Source of the DNA: Flavobacteriales bacterium
Lineage (GTDB): Bacteria; Bacteroidota; Bacteroidia; Flavobacteriales_D; Sanyastnellaceae
Direction: 5' to 3'
DNA: 64,000 nt
NCBI GenBank assembly: GCA_947448135.1
Contig: CANFLZ010000004.1
Coordinates: 17,058 to 81,057 of the forward strand
Below the pieces are notes generated by a model, which saw only the letters and a program-made list of their open reading frames with translations, ran no database searches and was not told the DNA's origin. Below are positions 34,852 through 42,864 of this stretch, piece by piece. The number at the start of each line of letters is the position of its first letter. Within the stretch, counting starts at the first letter, position 1. The position numbers were made by a program, and so were the translations under genes.

Positions 34852-35067
34852 TCAACCATCTAGCCAATCCGGATTCAAATCGATATTTTCTGGCCAACAA
34901 ACCGTGTCATGATGAATGAATGCTTGATTGAAAAAAGTTGGATCCTTTAACTTTTCAAATGCAGGATAATCCAACAGAAAACCACAGTCAATTTCCTTGC
35001 TTTTTTTATTGTCAAAAAAAACAACCAAGTGCCAATTGTCTTTGGTTTGAACTTGAATGGGTTTCAT
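34852..35067 (-). CDS. DUF2442 protein
   Basis: 71 residues: MKPIQVQ, then WHLVVFFDNKKSKEID, YPAFEKLKDPTFFNQAF and the diagnostic TVCWPENIDLNPDWL ending. DUF2442 genes usually follow a DUF4160 gene, sometimes described as a toxin-antitoxin-like pair. Here the expected partner upstream is present only as a broken copy. This gene itself looks intact and of normal length. Its function is not established. Confidence 0.85.
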   Translation of the reverse strand: MKPIQVQTKDNWHLVVFFDNKKSKEIDCGFLLDYPAFEKLKDPTFFNQAFIHHDTVCWPENIDLNPDWLDG

Positions 35068-35071
35068 GAAG

Positions 35072-35295
35072 CTAAGATAATGGTGAAATGGATGAGATGG
35101 TTTCTCCTTTTAATGGCCCTCTCCCAATTTTCTTCTGTTGCTTGGGATTCTTCCCGAGAGAACGCGCTTTGTTGAAATGGACATCACGCATGATTGATTT
35201 TGGTAATGAACATGTATATGAGGAACGTGATGTTTAATGTTATCGAAGTAATACATGTAAATGATTAGTCCATAGAATTTCGAAAGTTCAGGCAT
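35072..35295 (-). pseudogene. Frameshifted DUF4160 gene remnant
   Basis: The intact N-terminal part reads MPELSKFYGLIIYMYYFDNI followed by HVPHIHVHYQNQ and MSISTKRVLSGRIPS, a clear DUF4160 start, then runs out of frame and stops at 35110. The missing C-terminus can be found in other frames: ENWERAI in one and KGETISSISPLS ending at a stop at 35072-35074 in another, matching the usual family ending (ENWERA..GEPL.KIEPL). The middle helix of about 15 residues is absent, so one internal deletion and at least one further shift are needed. The remnant ends four bases before the DUF2442 start. Confidence 0.72.
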
Positions 35296-35414
35296 TTTTC
35301 CTCTAAGTTCTTTCGAGCAATAGATGATTCATTCAATCATATAAGGTCGCATACAGCCATAATACCTGATGTAAAAGTATTTCAGCACGAATAACAGCTG
35401 ATTTTTTCAGCGCA

Positions 35415-36548
35415 TCACCTCATCAGCCTCTCCAAGATGGCCATTGTTTCATCTATCTCCTCTTTCGTTGTGTAACGTCCAAATGAGAATCTTACGCTCG
35501 CTTGCCCTGTTCGTAAGGCATCAATGGCTGACAATACATGGGAACCTTTTGTAGCCCCGCTGCTGCAAGCACTTCCGCCTGAAGCGCAGATGCCTTCTAA
35601 ATCCATCAAAAACAAAAACATGTCGCTATTGCTGTGCGTTGGGAATGTGCAATTTAAAACGGTATACAAACTTTCAGCAGATGCACTGTTGCCATTAAAC
35701 ACAATACCAGGAAATGATTTTTCCAATCGCTCTCGCATATATTGCTTCATAGCGCTGATGTGCTGCTGATGTTCTTCCAATTCAGCATAAGCCAACTCAA
35801 TGGCCTTGGCCAGTCCTACAATTCCTGCTAAATTTTCTGTCCCTCCACGCAAGCCACGCTCTTGACCGCCTCCCGTTATATCAGGTTGGATTTTCACGGA
35901 TCGATTGATGTAAATAAATCCAATGCCTTTGGGACCATGAAATTTGTGTGCTGCTGCATTTAACATCATAACCGGTGTCTTCTGCAAATCGAAGCTGTAA
36001 TGCCCCATGGTTTGCACTGTATCACTATGAAAAACGGCGTAGTATTGCTTGCACATTTCCGCTACTTCTTGAAGTGGAAGTAGATTGGCAATTTCATTGT
36101 TTCCATGCATCAATGTGACATAGCAATGGGCATTGGTTTGAAGCAATTCCTCTAGGTGTTTCAAATCCACGCTACCGTTTTCTGTCAATCTCACAAAGTG
36201 CAATTTTGCTTTACCTTGTTGGTCCAACAATTCTGCTGTTTTCACGATGGCGCTGTGCTCAATGGGTGTCGTGATGATGTGCTGACATCCCATATCTCTC
36301 ACGGCAGCATGCATGGCTAAGTTATCCGCCTCAGTACCACCACTGGTAAAGTAAATTTCATTGGGCTGACAGTTCAACGCCTTGGCAATAATGCGACGTG
36401 AAGTTTCAATCGCTGTTTTGCTTCGCCTTCCCAAGTGATGAGAGGAAGAGGGATTCCCGAAATGTTCCGTCAAATACGGAATCATGGCTTCAAAAACTTC
36501 AGGAGCTACAGGTGTAGTGGCTGCGTTATCTAAATAGATGCTTTTCAT
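35415..36548 (-). CDS. Cysteine desulfurase (NifS/IscS family)
   Basis: 377 residues. PLP lysine in NAAAHKFHGPKG, YLDNAATTPVAPEV start, SGGTEADNLAM, GGGQERGLRGGTENLA, and the catalytic Cys loop ASGGSACSSGA near residue 320. It takes sulfur from cysteine as an enzyme persulfide for Fe-S clusters, tRNA thiolation or cofactors. No iscU or suf genes adjoin. The start overlaps the glmM stop (ATGA), so it is co-translated with glmM. The 119 bases upstream of the DUF4160 remnant separate it from that patch and hold nothing recognisable. Confidence 0.9.
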   Translation of the reverse strand: MKSIYLDNAATTPVAPEVFEAMIPYLTEHFGNPSSSHHLGRRSKTAIETSRRIIAKALNCQPNEIYFTSGGTEADNLAMHAAVRDMGCQHIITTPIEHSAIVKTAELLDQQGKAKLHFVRLTENGSVDLKHLEELLQTNAHCYVTLMHGNNEIANLLPLQEVAEMCKQYYAVFHSDTVQTMGHYSFDLQKTPVMMLNAAAHKFHGPKGIGFIYINRSVKIQPDITGGGQERGLRGGTENLAGIVGLAKAIELAYAELEEHQQHISAMKQYMRERLEKSFPGIVFNGNSASAESLYTVLNCTFPTHSNSDMFLFLMDLEGICASGGSACSSGATKGSHVLSAIDALRTGQASVRFSFGRYTTKEEIDETMAILERLMR

Positions 36549-37930
36549 GAAAAGGAAATGTCGTTAATTTCTTGAATCCAATCTTGTGCTTTTTGGTCGG
36601 CCATTTCTTGTGTTGATGCCTCGGTATAAATACGAATGATTGGCTCTGTGTTGCTTCGTCTCAAGTGCACCCAATAATCGGGGTAATCGATTTTTACACC
36701 ATCAATCAAATTGATGTTTTCATTTTGATATTTTTCAGCCAATGCGCTCAATATTTTCTCGGATGGACGAGAAGGATCCAAATCCACTTTTTTCTTGCCC
36801 ATAAAATAGGCGGGATATGTCTTTTTCAATTCGGACATGGTCATCCCCATTTCCACAAAGTGTGAAAGGAATAGGGCAATTCCCACAATAGCATCGCGAC
36901 CATAATGCAATTCTGGAACGATGATTCCCCCATTGCCTTCGCCTCCAATCACAGCTTGGACAGCTTTCATCTTTTCTACTACATTCACTTCTCCTACAGC
37001 CGCAGCGAAGTACTCTCCTCCGTGCTTTTCTGTTACATCGTGCAAAGCTCGTGTTGAACTTAAATTAGAAACCGTATTTCCTTTTTTGTGTTTTAATACA
37101 TAATCTGCGATGGCAACCAAAGTGTATTCTTCACCGAACAAAACTCCGTTTTCATCGATAAAGGCCAATCGATCGACATCTGGATCGACAACAATTCCCA
37201 AATCAGCTTTTTCACTTTTTACGCGAGCGCATGTATCCACCAAGTGTTCAGCCAAAGGCTCAGGATTGTGGGCAAACCGGCCATTGGCTTCTTCATTCAA
37301 AACGATAATGTCTTCAACTCCCAATGCGCGCAAAATGGCAGGAACAAATGTGGATCCTGAAGAATTAATTCCGTCAACTACCACTTTTAATTTTCGCTGC
37401 GCTATACCAGTAGGATTGACCAACTGCATTTTCAAAATGGCATCAAAATGAAAATCATGGGCCTCCACTTTTTGGATACTACCCAATTCATCAACGGCTG
37501 CAAATGATACGCCTTGTTCTCCCCAGGCGAGCACTTTTTGTCCTACCTCAGAAGAAATAAATTCACCTTTTTCATTGAGCAATTTCAGTGCATTCCATTG
37601 TGCTGGATTGTGACTGGCTGTTAGAATGATACCTGCCTGGGCTTGAAAATGGACAACCGCCATCTCTACAGTCGGAGTGGTGCTTAATCCCAAATCAATC
37701 ACATTGGCGCCCATCCCAATGATGGTTTGCGCCGCTAGGCTGGCAATCATTTCTCCAGAAATCCGAGCATCACGGCCCATCACGATGGTAATATCCTTCT
37801 TGTTGAATTTTTCTTGGTGCACAGCGCAAAATGCAGAAGTGAATTTGACAACATCCAAAGGGGACAAATTGTCTCCGGGTAAACCGCCTATGGTTCCCCG
37901 AATTCCAGATATAGATTTGATCAGTGTCAT
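36545..37930 (-). CDS. glmM: Phosphoglucosamine mutase
   Basis: 461 residues from ATG 37930, after which the usual SISGIRGTIGG begins. Active phosphoserine in TASHNPAQWNALK, metal site DPDVDRLAF (DGDADR in many relatives), sugar-specificity loop GGEGNGGIIVPELHYGRD and phosphate-binding RRSNTEPIIRIY. It interconverts glucosamine-6-P and glucosamine-1-P for UDP-GlcNAc synthesis. Phosphomannomutase is the main alternative. It is the first gene of a two-gene operon with cysteine desulfurase. Confidence 0.85.
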   Translation of the reverse strand: MTLIKSISGIRGTIGGLPGDNLSPLDVVKFTSAFCAVHQEKFNKKDITIVMGRDARISGEMIASLAAQTIIGMGANVIDLGLSTTPTVEMAVVHFQAQAGIILTASHNPAQWNALKLLNEKGEFISSEVGQKVLAWGEQGVSFAAVDELGSIQKVEAHDFHFDAILKMQLVNPTGIAQRKLKVVVDGINSSGSTFVPAILRALGVEDIIVLNEEANGRFAHNPEPLAEHLVDTCARVKSEKADLGIVVDPDVDRLAFIDENGVLFGEEYTLVAIADYVLKHKKGNTVSNLSSTRALHDVTEKHGGEYFAAAVGEVNVVEKMKAVQAVIGGEGNGGIIVPELHYGRDAIVGIALFLSHFVEMGMTMSELKKTYPAYFMGKKKVDLDPSRPSEKILSALAEKYQNENINLIDGVKIDYPDYWVHLRRSNTEPIIRIYTEASTQEMADQKAQDWIQEINDISFS

Positions 37931-37956
37931 AATGAAAGGGTAAAGATAAACACGCA

Positions 37957-37986
37957 TTGGGTTGTGATTGAAATTCTTTACCTTTC
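37957..37986 (+). promoter_or_regulatory. Promoter for the mltF operon
   Basis: TTG at 37957-37959, 19-base spacer, TACCTTTC at 37979-37986 (one base off TAnnTTTG). The box ends four bases before ATG 37991. Confidence 0.5.
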
Positions 37987-37990
37987 CAAA

Positions 37991-39409
37991 ATGAAATGCT
38001 TTGGCTACCGGTCTTGGTCTGTGTGCTTATTTGTAGGTTTGATCTTTGGTCTATTGGGATGTCAATCGGGTGGGCAACAAGCTGTTTTTTCTAAAGATTG
38101 GGATGAAATTGTCAAAAGTGACACATTGTTTGTGCTCATGGAAAATAGCGCTTCTACTTTCTATAATTACCAAGGTGTATCGCAAGGTTTTGATTATGAA
38201 TTGATGCAAACATTTTGTGCTACCAATCATCTGCATCTCAAAGTTGTTGTAATGGACAACGTAGATTCCATGTTTCAATTGCTGAATCGCGGTGTGGCCG
38301 ATGTTATTGCCTCGAATATTACAGAAACTCCATTGCGGGATAGTTTGTATTTATTTTCGACTCCACTGTACACCACTAGACAGGTATTGGTTCAACGTTG
38401 GGCGGATGATGATTTGGTGCATACTTATCCCGTGATAAAAGACACTACGCAATTGGATAGCCTTTCCATTAGTGTGCATCGTTACTCCTCATTTTATGAG
38501 CGTTTGAAACAGTTGGAGAAAAATGCTGGAAAGCCATTTGATATTCTGGAAGCGCCCGGGAAATACTCTGCAGATGATTTGATTCGTTTGGTATCAGAAG
38601 GAAAAATAGAAGCGACAGTAACTGATGCAAGCCTCGCTGGGATTTTGGTGGAAGATTACCCCAATGTTCAATTTGAATTGCCGATTACTGTTCCTGAACC
38701 AATAGGCTGGGTGATGCGGAAAAATGCTGTTTTATTGAAGGAAAAGATGGACGAATGGTTGTCCAAAGAACGCGTCCAAATATTGATCAAGCAATTGCGC
38801 AAAAAATATTTCAAGGCCAATACAACGCATGTCGCATTGTTTCATGCTGATGTGATTATGCCCAAAATAAAAGGCAATCAAATTTCTCCTTATGACAGTC
38901 TTTTTAAAAAGGAAGCCAAAGAGATTGGTTGGGATTGGCGCATGTTGGCTGCACTATGTTATCAAGAATCCAATTTTGATCCCGGAGTTATTTCGTCGCA
39001 TGGCGCATTCGGCTTGATGCAGCTGATGCCTGAAACAGCGATGAAATATGGATGCGATTCAACTGATATGGTGGCTGGAAATGTCCATGCAGCAGCACAA
39101 CTGTTGAAAGAAGTGGATCGCGCTTTCAGAAAAAGGATCAAAAATCCGGAAGAGCGAATGAAGTTTGTATTGGCCTCGTACAATGCAGGATTGGGTCATG
39201 TATTCGATGCCATGGTCATTGCCAAACATTTGAACCAACCGGATTCTATTTGGTTTGGTCAAGTTGAAAATGCGTTATTGATGAAATCACAGCGGGAGTA
39301 TTATTCATTACCGGGTGTCAAATCAGGGTATTGTCGTTGTCAGGAGACTTACCATTTTGTAGATCGTGTATTAAGTTTTTATGAGCATTTTAAAAAGAAA
39401 GTAAAATGA
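37991..39409 (+). CDS. mltF: Membrane-bound lytic transglycosylase F (MltF)-like lipoprotein
   Basis: 472 residues from ATG 37991 with a lipoprotein signal (FGLLGCQS, Cys near residue 24). An SBP_bac_3 solute-binding domain occupies about residues 35-270 (SQGFDYELMQTF, DVIASNITETPLRDSLYLFS) and an SLT catalytic domain about 290-445, with the catalytic Glu in ALCYQESNFDP and GAFGLMQLMPETA. MltF cleaves glycan strands at the outer membrane; its first domain senses muropeptides. Overlaps the next gene by four bases (ATGA). Confidence 0.88.
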   Translation: MKCFGYRSWSVCLFVGLIFGLLGCQSGGQQAVFSKDWDEIVKSDTLFVLMENSASTFYNYQGVSQGFDYELMQTFCATNHLHLKVVVMDNVDSMFQLLNRGVADVIASNITETPLRDSLYLFSTPLYTTRQVLVQRWADDDLVHTYPVIKDTTQLDSLSISVHRYSSFYERLKQLEKNAGKPFDILEAPGKYSADDLIRLVSEGKIEATVTDASLAGILVEDYPNVQFELPITVPEPIGWVMRKNAVLLKEKMDEWLSKERVQILIKQLRKKYFKANTTHVALFHADVIMPKIKGNQISPYDSLFKKEAKEIGWDWRMLAALCYQESNFDPGVISSHGAFGLMQLMPETAMKYGCDSTDMVAGNVHAAAQLLKEVDRAFRKRIKNPEERMKFVLASYNAGLGHVFDAMVIAKHLNQPDSIWFGQVENALLMKSQREYYSLPGVKSGYCRCQETYHFVDRVLSFYEHFKKKVK

Positions 39410-40035
39410 AATATGTAGTTGCATTGTTTTGTCTTTTTTCGCTGTGGTCCTGTCACAAGAACAAGAATCAGTTTTGGTTATCAGGAACAATTACGGATGA
39501 CCTCACTGGAAATACAATGTCTGGCGCGGGTGTCAAAGTCGAAGTCAAAAAGTTGATGTCTGGGGTGTATAATGACGTTTTAGAAACCGCCGCTCAGAGT
39601 AATTCGGACGGAAGTGGACATTATGAAATGAAGTGGACAAGAGAAAATATTGCAGTATGTAAAATCACAGCGAGCCAAACCAATTACTTTGATGCCATTG
39701 TTGAAGTAAGTCCCGATTTATTGTCGCCAGGTGAATTTTACAATAAAAATATTCAAATGACTCCCAGGGCGGATATTGATTTGCACATTGGTTCCAACGA
39801 TCCTTCAGCCAACGTCTCAGTAACTTTTTATTCTACTGATGGCTACTGCAACTGTGATGATTTTGGGACCATCACGATGGCAGGAAACACGGATACTACA
39901 TTGACTTGCATGGCCTCGGGCGGTAAATGGATCAAGTATCTCATTCAGGCAAATGGCAGCGGCGGCACAGTCAACCATTGGGATAGCTTGTATTGCGCAC
40001 CATTTGTTCATACACCATTTTCTTATATCTATTGA
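39406..40035 (+). CDS. Lipoprotein with carboxypeptidase-regulatory-like domain, function unknown
   Basis: 209 residues with a lipoprotein signal (FSLWSCHKN, Cys about residue 16). The next part, WLSGTITDDLTGNTMSGAGVKVEV, has the GxIxDxxTGxPxxGAxV pattern of a CarboxypepD_reg-like Ig fold; the C-terminal half contains several Cys and ends in SYIY. I do not recognise the rest. It is co-translated with mltF and one base upstream of the glycosylasparaginase start, so the three are likely one operon. Confidence 0.7.
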   Translation: MKYVVALFCLFSLWSCHKNKNQFWLSGTITDDLTGNTMSGAGVKVEVKKLMSGVYNDVLETAAQSNSDGSGHYEMKWTRENIAVCKITASQTNYFDAIVEVSPDLLSPGEFYNKNIQMTPRADIDLHIGSNDPSANVSVTFYSTDGYCNCDDFGTITMAGNTDTTLTCMASGGKWIKYLIQANGSGGTVNHWDSLYCAPFVHTPFSYIY

Positions 40036-40036
40036 A

Positions 40037-41014
40037 ATGCGAAATCGTAGAAACTTTTTAAAAACCATGGCTGCCTTATCGGCATTGCCTTTTTTGTCGT
40101 TTATTCCAGAAAAGAAGAAGCCAGTTGATCGATACAAAAAAGGCCTTGTGTTGAGCACTTGGAATTTTGGTTTAAAAGCCAATGCGGCGGCTGCTATCAC
40201 CCTGCAAAATGGAGGCAAGGCCGTAGACATGGTAGAGGCTGCAGGTAGAGAAATGGAATCAGACTTGACAGAGCTTTCTATTGGCCTAGGTGGGTTACCT
40301 GATCGTGAGGGACATACCACTTTGGACGCTTGTATCATGAATCATGAAGGCAAAGCTGGATCAGTTTGTTTTCTTGAAAAAATCATGCATCCTGTTTCTG
40401 TGGCAAGAGCGATCATGGAAAAAACCCCACACGTGATTTTAGTAGGAGATGGGGCGCAGCAATTTGCAGTTGAAAATGGATTTTCAAAGGACAATTATGT
40501 CAATCCAGCAGCTGAAAAAGCTTGGAAAGAATGGTTGATCAAGAGTGAATACAAGCCTGTTATCAATATTGAGAACCATGACACCATTGGTATTCTGGCA
40601 CAGGATGCTATTGGAAATTTGAGTGGCGCATGTACTACCAGTGGATTGGCATTCAAGATGCGCGGAAGAGTGGGAGATTCTCCCATTATTGGAAGTGGTT
40701 TGTATGTGGATAACGAAGTGGGAGCTGCTACAGCGACAGGGCTGGGTGAAACGATTCTCCGTTCTTGCTCATCTTTCTTAATTGTTGAATTAATGCGTCA
40801 AGGAAAATCTCCGCAAGAAGCTTGTGAAGAGGCCATTCATCGATTGGTTAAAATCAACGAGCACATTATAAAAATAGAAGACTATCAAGCTTGTTTTTTG
40901 GCTTGTAATACAAATGGCGATGTTGGGGCTTACAGTGTACACCCAGGTTTTACCTATGCAATTTGGAAAGATGGAAAACCAGAAGTATTACCTTCTAAGA
41001 GTTTATTGAGCTGA
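40037..41014 (+). CDS. N4-(beta-N-acetylglucosaminyl)-L-asparaginase (Ntn hydrolase)
   Basis: 325 residues from ATG 40037. The start has a twin-arginine-type signal (RNRRNFLKT then a hydrophobic stretch to about residue 22), so export by Tat is likely. The autocleavage site is NHDTIG with nucleophile Thr at about residue 183, and the product carries IGNLSGACTTSG and GSGLYVDNEVGAATATG, typical of glycosylasparaginases. It cuts the GlcNAc-Asn bond in degraded N-glycoproteins. One base follows the upstream lipoprotein stop. The longer frame starting at 39953 overlaps that gene and is not favoured. Confidence 0.87.
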   Translation: MRNRRNFLKTMAALSALPFLSFIPEKKKPVDRYKKGLVLSTWNFGLKANAAAAITLQNGGKAVDMVEAAGREMESDLTELSIGLGGLPDREGHTTLDACIMNHEGKAGSVCFLEKIMHPVSVARAIMEKTPHVILVGDGAQQFAVENGFSKDNYVNPAAEKAWKEWLIKSEYKPVINIENHDTIGILAQDAIGNLSGACTTSGLAFKMRGRVGDSPIIGSGLYVDNEVGAATATGLGETILRSCSSFLIVELMRQGKSPQEACEEAIHRLVKINEHIIKIEDYQACFLACNTNGDVGAYSVHPGFTYAIWKDGKPEVLPSKSLLS

Positions 41015-41314
41015 TGAAAATTTAGCTTGTACTTCTTCAAGTACAGTTGCTGGACCACCATGGTGCTCGAAAATCAATGCGCTAGGAAATTTCTCGTTTT
41101 TCCATTGAATCAATTCAGAATAGTCACTGGGATTGACAGCTCCTGTAAAGACAATCATGTCCAATTGAGTAGCCTGGTATTCCTCGATAATTTTCTCAAC
41201 TTGGTCGAAACCATTGACCTCAAAGCCTCCTTTAGAAAGAATGCCTTGGACATTGTCCACCATGTATTGATGTTTACCTAAGATCAGGATGTGCCTTACA
41301 CTGTTCTCTTCCAT
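41003..41314 (-). CDS. Small receiver-like protein lacking the phospho-acceptor Asp
   Basis: 103 residues with alternating strands and helices: RHILILGKHQYMVDNVQGILSKGGFEVNGF resembles the start of a CheY-like receiver, and the third strand reads LDMIVFTGAVNP, where a receiver would have a DxxMP-type Asp. The N-terminal acidic pair is also missing. It may be a pseudo-receiver or another small Rossmann-like protein; no function can be assigned. The 3' end overlaps the asparaginase gene by 12 bases. TAATTTTG lies 20 bases before its start. Confidence 0.6.
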   Translation of the reverse strand: MEENSVRHILILGKHQYMVDNVQGILSKGGFEVNGFDQVEKIIEEYQATQLDMIVFTGAVNPSDYSELIQWKNEKFPSALIFEHHGGPATVLEEVQAKFSSAQ

Positions 41315-41333
41315 ATCCTCTTTTTACGCGCTG

Positions 41334-41341
41334 CAAAATTA
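41334..41341 (-). promoter_or_regulatory. TAnnTTTG box for the pseudo-receiver gene
   Basis: Minus-strand TAATTTTG, a perfect match to the -7 consensus, 19 bases before the ATG at 41314. Confidence 0.45.
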
Positions 41342-41393
41342 CATGGTTTGATTCCTTTTTTGCCTTTAATTTGTCTCAACTTCTTTTATTAAC

Positions 41394-42242
41394 ATGAATC
41401 AACTTTCAATTGCGCGACCTATCAATTTGATTATCATTGCATTGAATATAATAGTTGTTGATTTTTTTATTTGTTCACAGGGTTCCTTTTCTTGGTATGA
41501 AGTCGCAGTTTTGATATTGAAAATCTTGGTAATGGTTCTACTGGCTGCAGGGGGCAATATGATCAATGATTACTTTGATCAAAAGGCAGATGCTTTGAAC
41601 AAACCCAAGAGTCAATTGGTTGGAAAAGTAATTGCTCCCAAGCGAGTTATTTGGTTGCATTTGGTGATAACCACATTGGCTATCCTTTTGGGTGCCCTGT
41701 TGTCTTTTTGGACGGGTCATTGGTTTTACTCAATTGTAACCCTATTGTATGCAATCGTTTTGTACCTATACACTCCTTTTTTTAAGCGCATTCCGATTCT
41801 GGGAAATTTGGTCATCGCTTTTTGTGTAGCATTTATTCCATATTGGACAGCTTATGGACATTTTTCAATTGGGCAGGGCAATAGTCAAAAAATAATTTGG
41901 CTCATGGCATTTGCATTTTTGTCCAATTTTATTCGAGAATGGGTGAAGGATGTGCAAGATGTGCAAGGGGATACTGCTCAGGGATATCGCACTGCAGCGG
42001 TGCGTTGGGGATTTCAAACTTCCAAGTATACGCTCTATGCGCTCTGGTGGCTGATGATTGCGCTATGTTGTATTTACTGTTGGTCCCATTTCTCAATTGA
42101 GACTTTCATCTTGGTGCTATTGCCGAGTGCTTTTGGTTGGACGCCACTCTGGATAGCCACAAAAAATCAAGACTTTAAACGAATATCCTTGATTCTAAAA
42201 ATCATCATGGTAATGGGGATGATTGGAGTAATCATCCATTAA
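41394..42242 (+). CDS. UbiA family prenyltransferase (geranylgeranylglycerol-phosphate geranylgeranyltransferase-like)
   Basis: 282 residues with eight to nine membrane segments. The two Asp-rich sites are NDYFDQKADALNKPKSQ (about residues 58-74) and EWVKDVQDVQGDTAQGYRT (about 182-200). UbiA enzymes transfer prenyl chains to aromatic or glycerol acceptors in the membrane. Bacteroidota copies with this sequence style are often named after the archaeal lipid enzyme, but the acceptor in bacteria is uncertain. Convergent with maf, with a four-base overlap. Confidence 0.82.
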   Translation: MNQLSIARPINLIIIALNIIVVDFFICSQGSFSWYEVAVLILKILVMVLLAAGGNMINDYFDQKADALNKPKSQLVGKVIAPKRVIWLHLVITTLAILLGALLSFWTGHWFYSIVTLLYAIVLYLYTPFFKRIPILGNLVIAFCVAFIPYWTAYGHFSIGQGNSQKIIWLMAFAFLSNFIREWVKDVQDVQGDTAQGYRTAAVRWGFQTSKYTLYALWWLMIALCCIYCWSHFSIETFILVLLPSAFGWTPLWIATKNQDFKRISLILKIIMVMGMIGVIIH

Positions 42243-42826
42243 AGAATAATTTCTTTCAGTGCATTGTAAAGCAGATGGGTGGGCAATCCCATTACGGTAT
42301 AAAATGATCCTTCCATGTGCTCAATTCCGATTAATCCAATAAAATCCTGTGCGCCATAACTTCCTGCTTTGTCAAAGGGGGCATGATGATCAATGTAATA
42401 ATTGATTTCCTCAGTGGTTAGTTTTTGAAATTTGACTTTAGTACAGTCACAACGAGTAATTTTCTTTTTGCCCATCACCAATGTAATGGCCGTAAAAACC
42501 TCATGAGTTTGACCGCTCAAGGTTTGTAACATCTGTAATGCTTCTTCGCGATCCTGGGGTTTGTTCAAGGCGTTATCGTTCATCCATACGATGGTGTCAC
42601 TTGCGATGATAATCGTTTGTTCATCATAAAGATGTTGAAAATGCTGGGCTTTGAGTTCGCTCAGAAATTCAGGAATTTCAGATCCTTTTAAGCTGGGATC
42701 AAAACGCTCGTCGAGATCAGCGGAAACGACCTCAAATGTGATTCCCATCAACTGCAATAGCTCCCTTCTTCGTGGCGATTGGGAAGCCAATATCACTTTG
42801 AATTTTTTTAATTCTTCCAATATCAT
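42239..42826 (-). CDS. maf: Maf-like nucleoside triphosphate pyrophosphatase
   Basis: 195 residues. Maf motifs: LASQSPRRRELLQLMG (phosphate loop), the acidic IIASDTIVWMND and KPQDREEALQMLQTLSGQTHEVFTA, DKAGSYGAQ and MGLPTHLL. Maf proteins hydrolyse non-canonical dTTP/UTP/pseudo-UTP-type nucleotides and affect septum formation when overproduced. The 39 bases to guaA carry divergent promoters; CTAAGTTA four bases before the ATG is one mismatch from the -7 box on the minus strand. Confidence 0.9.
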   Translation of the reverse strand: MILEELKKFKVILASQSPRRRELLQLMGITFEVVSADLDERFDPSLKGSEIPEFLSELKAQHFQHLYDEQTIIIASDTIVWMNDNALNKPQDREEALQMLQTLSGQTHEVFTAITLVMGKKKITRCDCTKVKFQKLTTEEINYYIDHHAPFDKAGSYGAQDFIGLIGIEHMEGSFYTVMGLPTHLLYNALKEIIL

Positions 42827-42853
42827 TTCGCTAAGTTATTGCTGTTCGCGCCG

Positions 42854-42861
42854 TACCTTTG
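42854..42861 (+). promoter_or_regulatory. TAnnTTTG box abutting guaA start
   Basis: TACCTTTG, a perfect -7 consensus, three bases before ATG 42865. No good TTG box was found at 17-23 bases upstream. Confidence 0.5.
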
Positions 42862-42864
42862 CAC

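Noticed and set aside
34688..34900. Minus-strand Arg-rich ORF of 70 residues
   Set aside because: It translates the intergenic repeat element; such Arg-rich frames are a known artefact.
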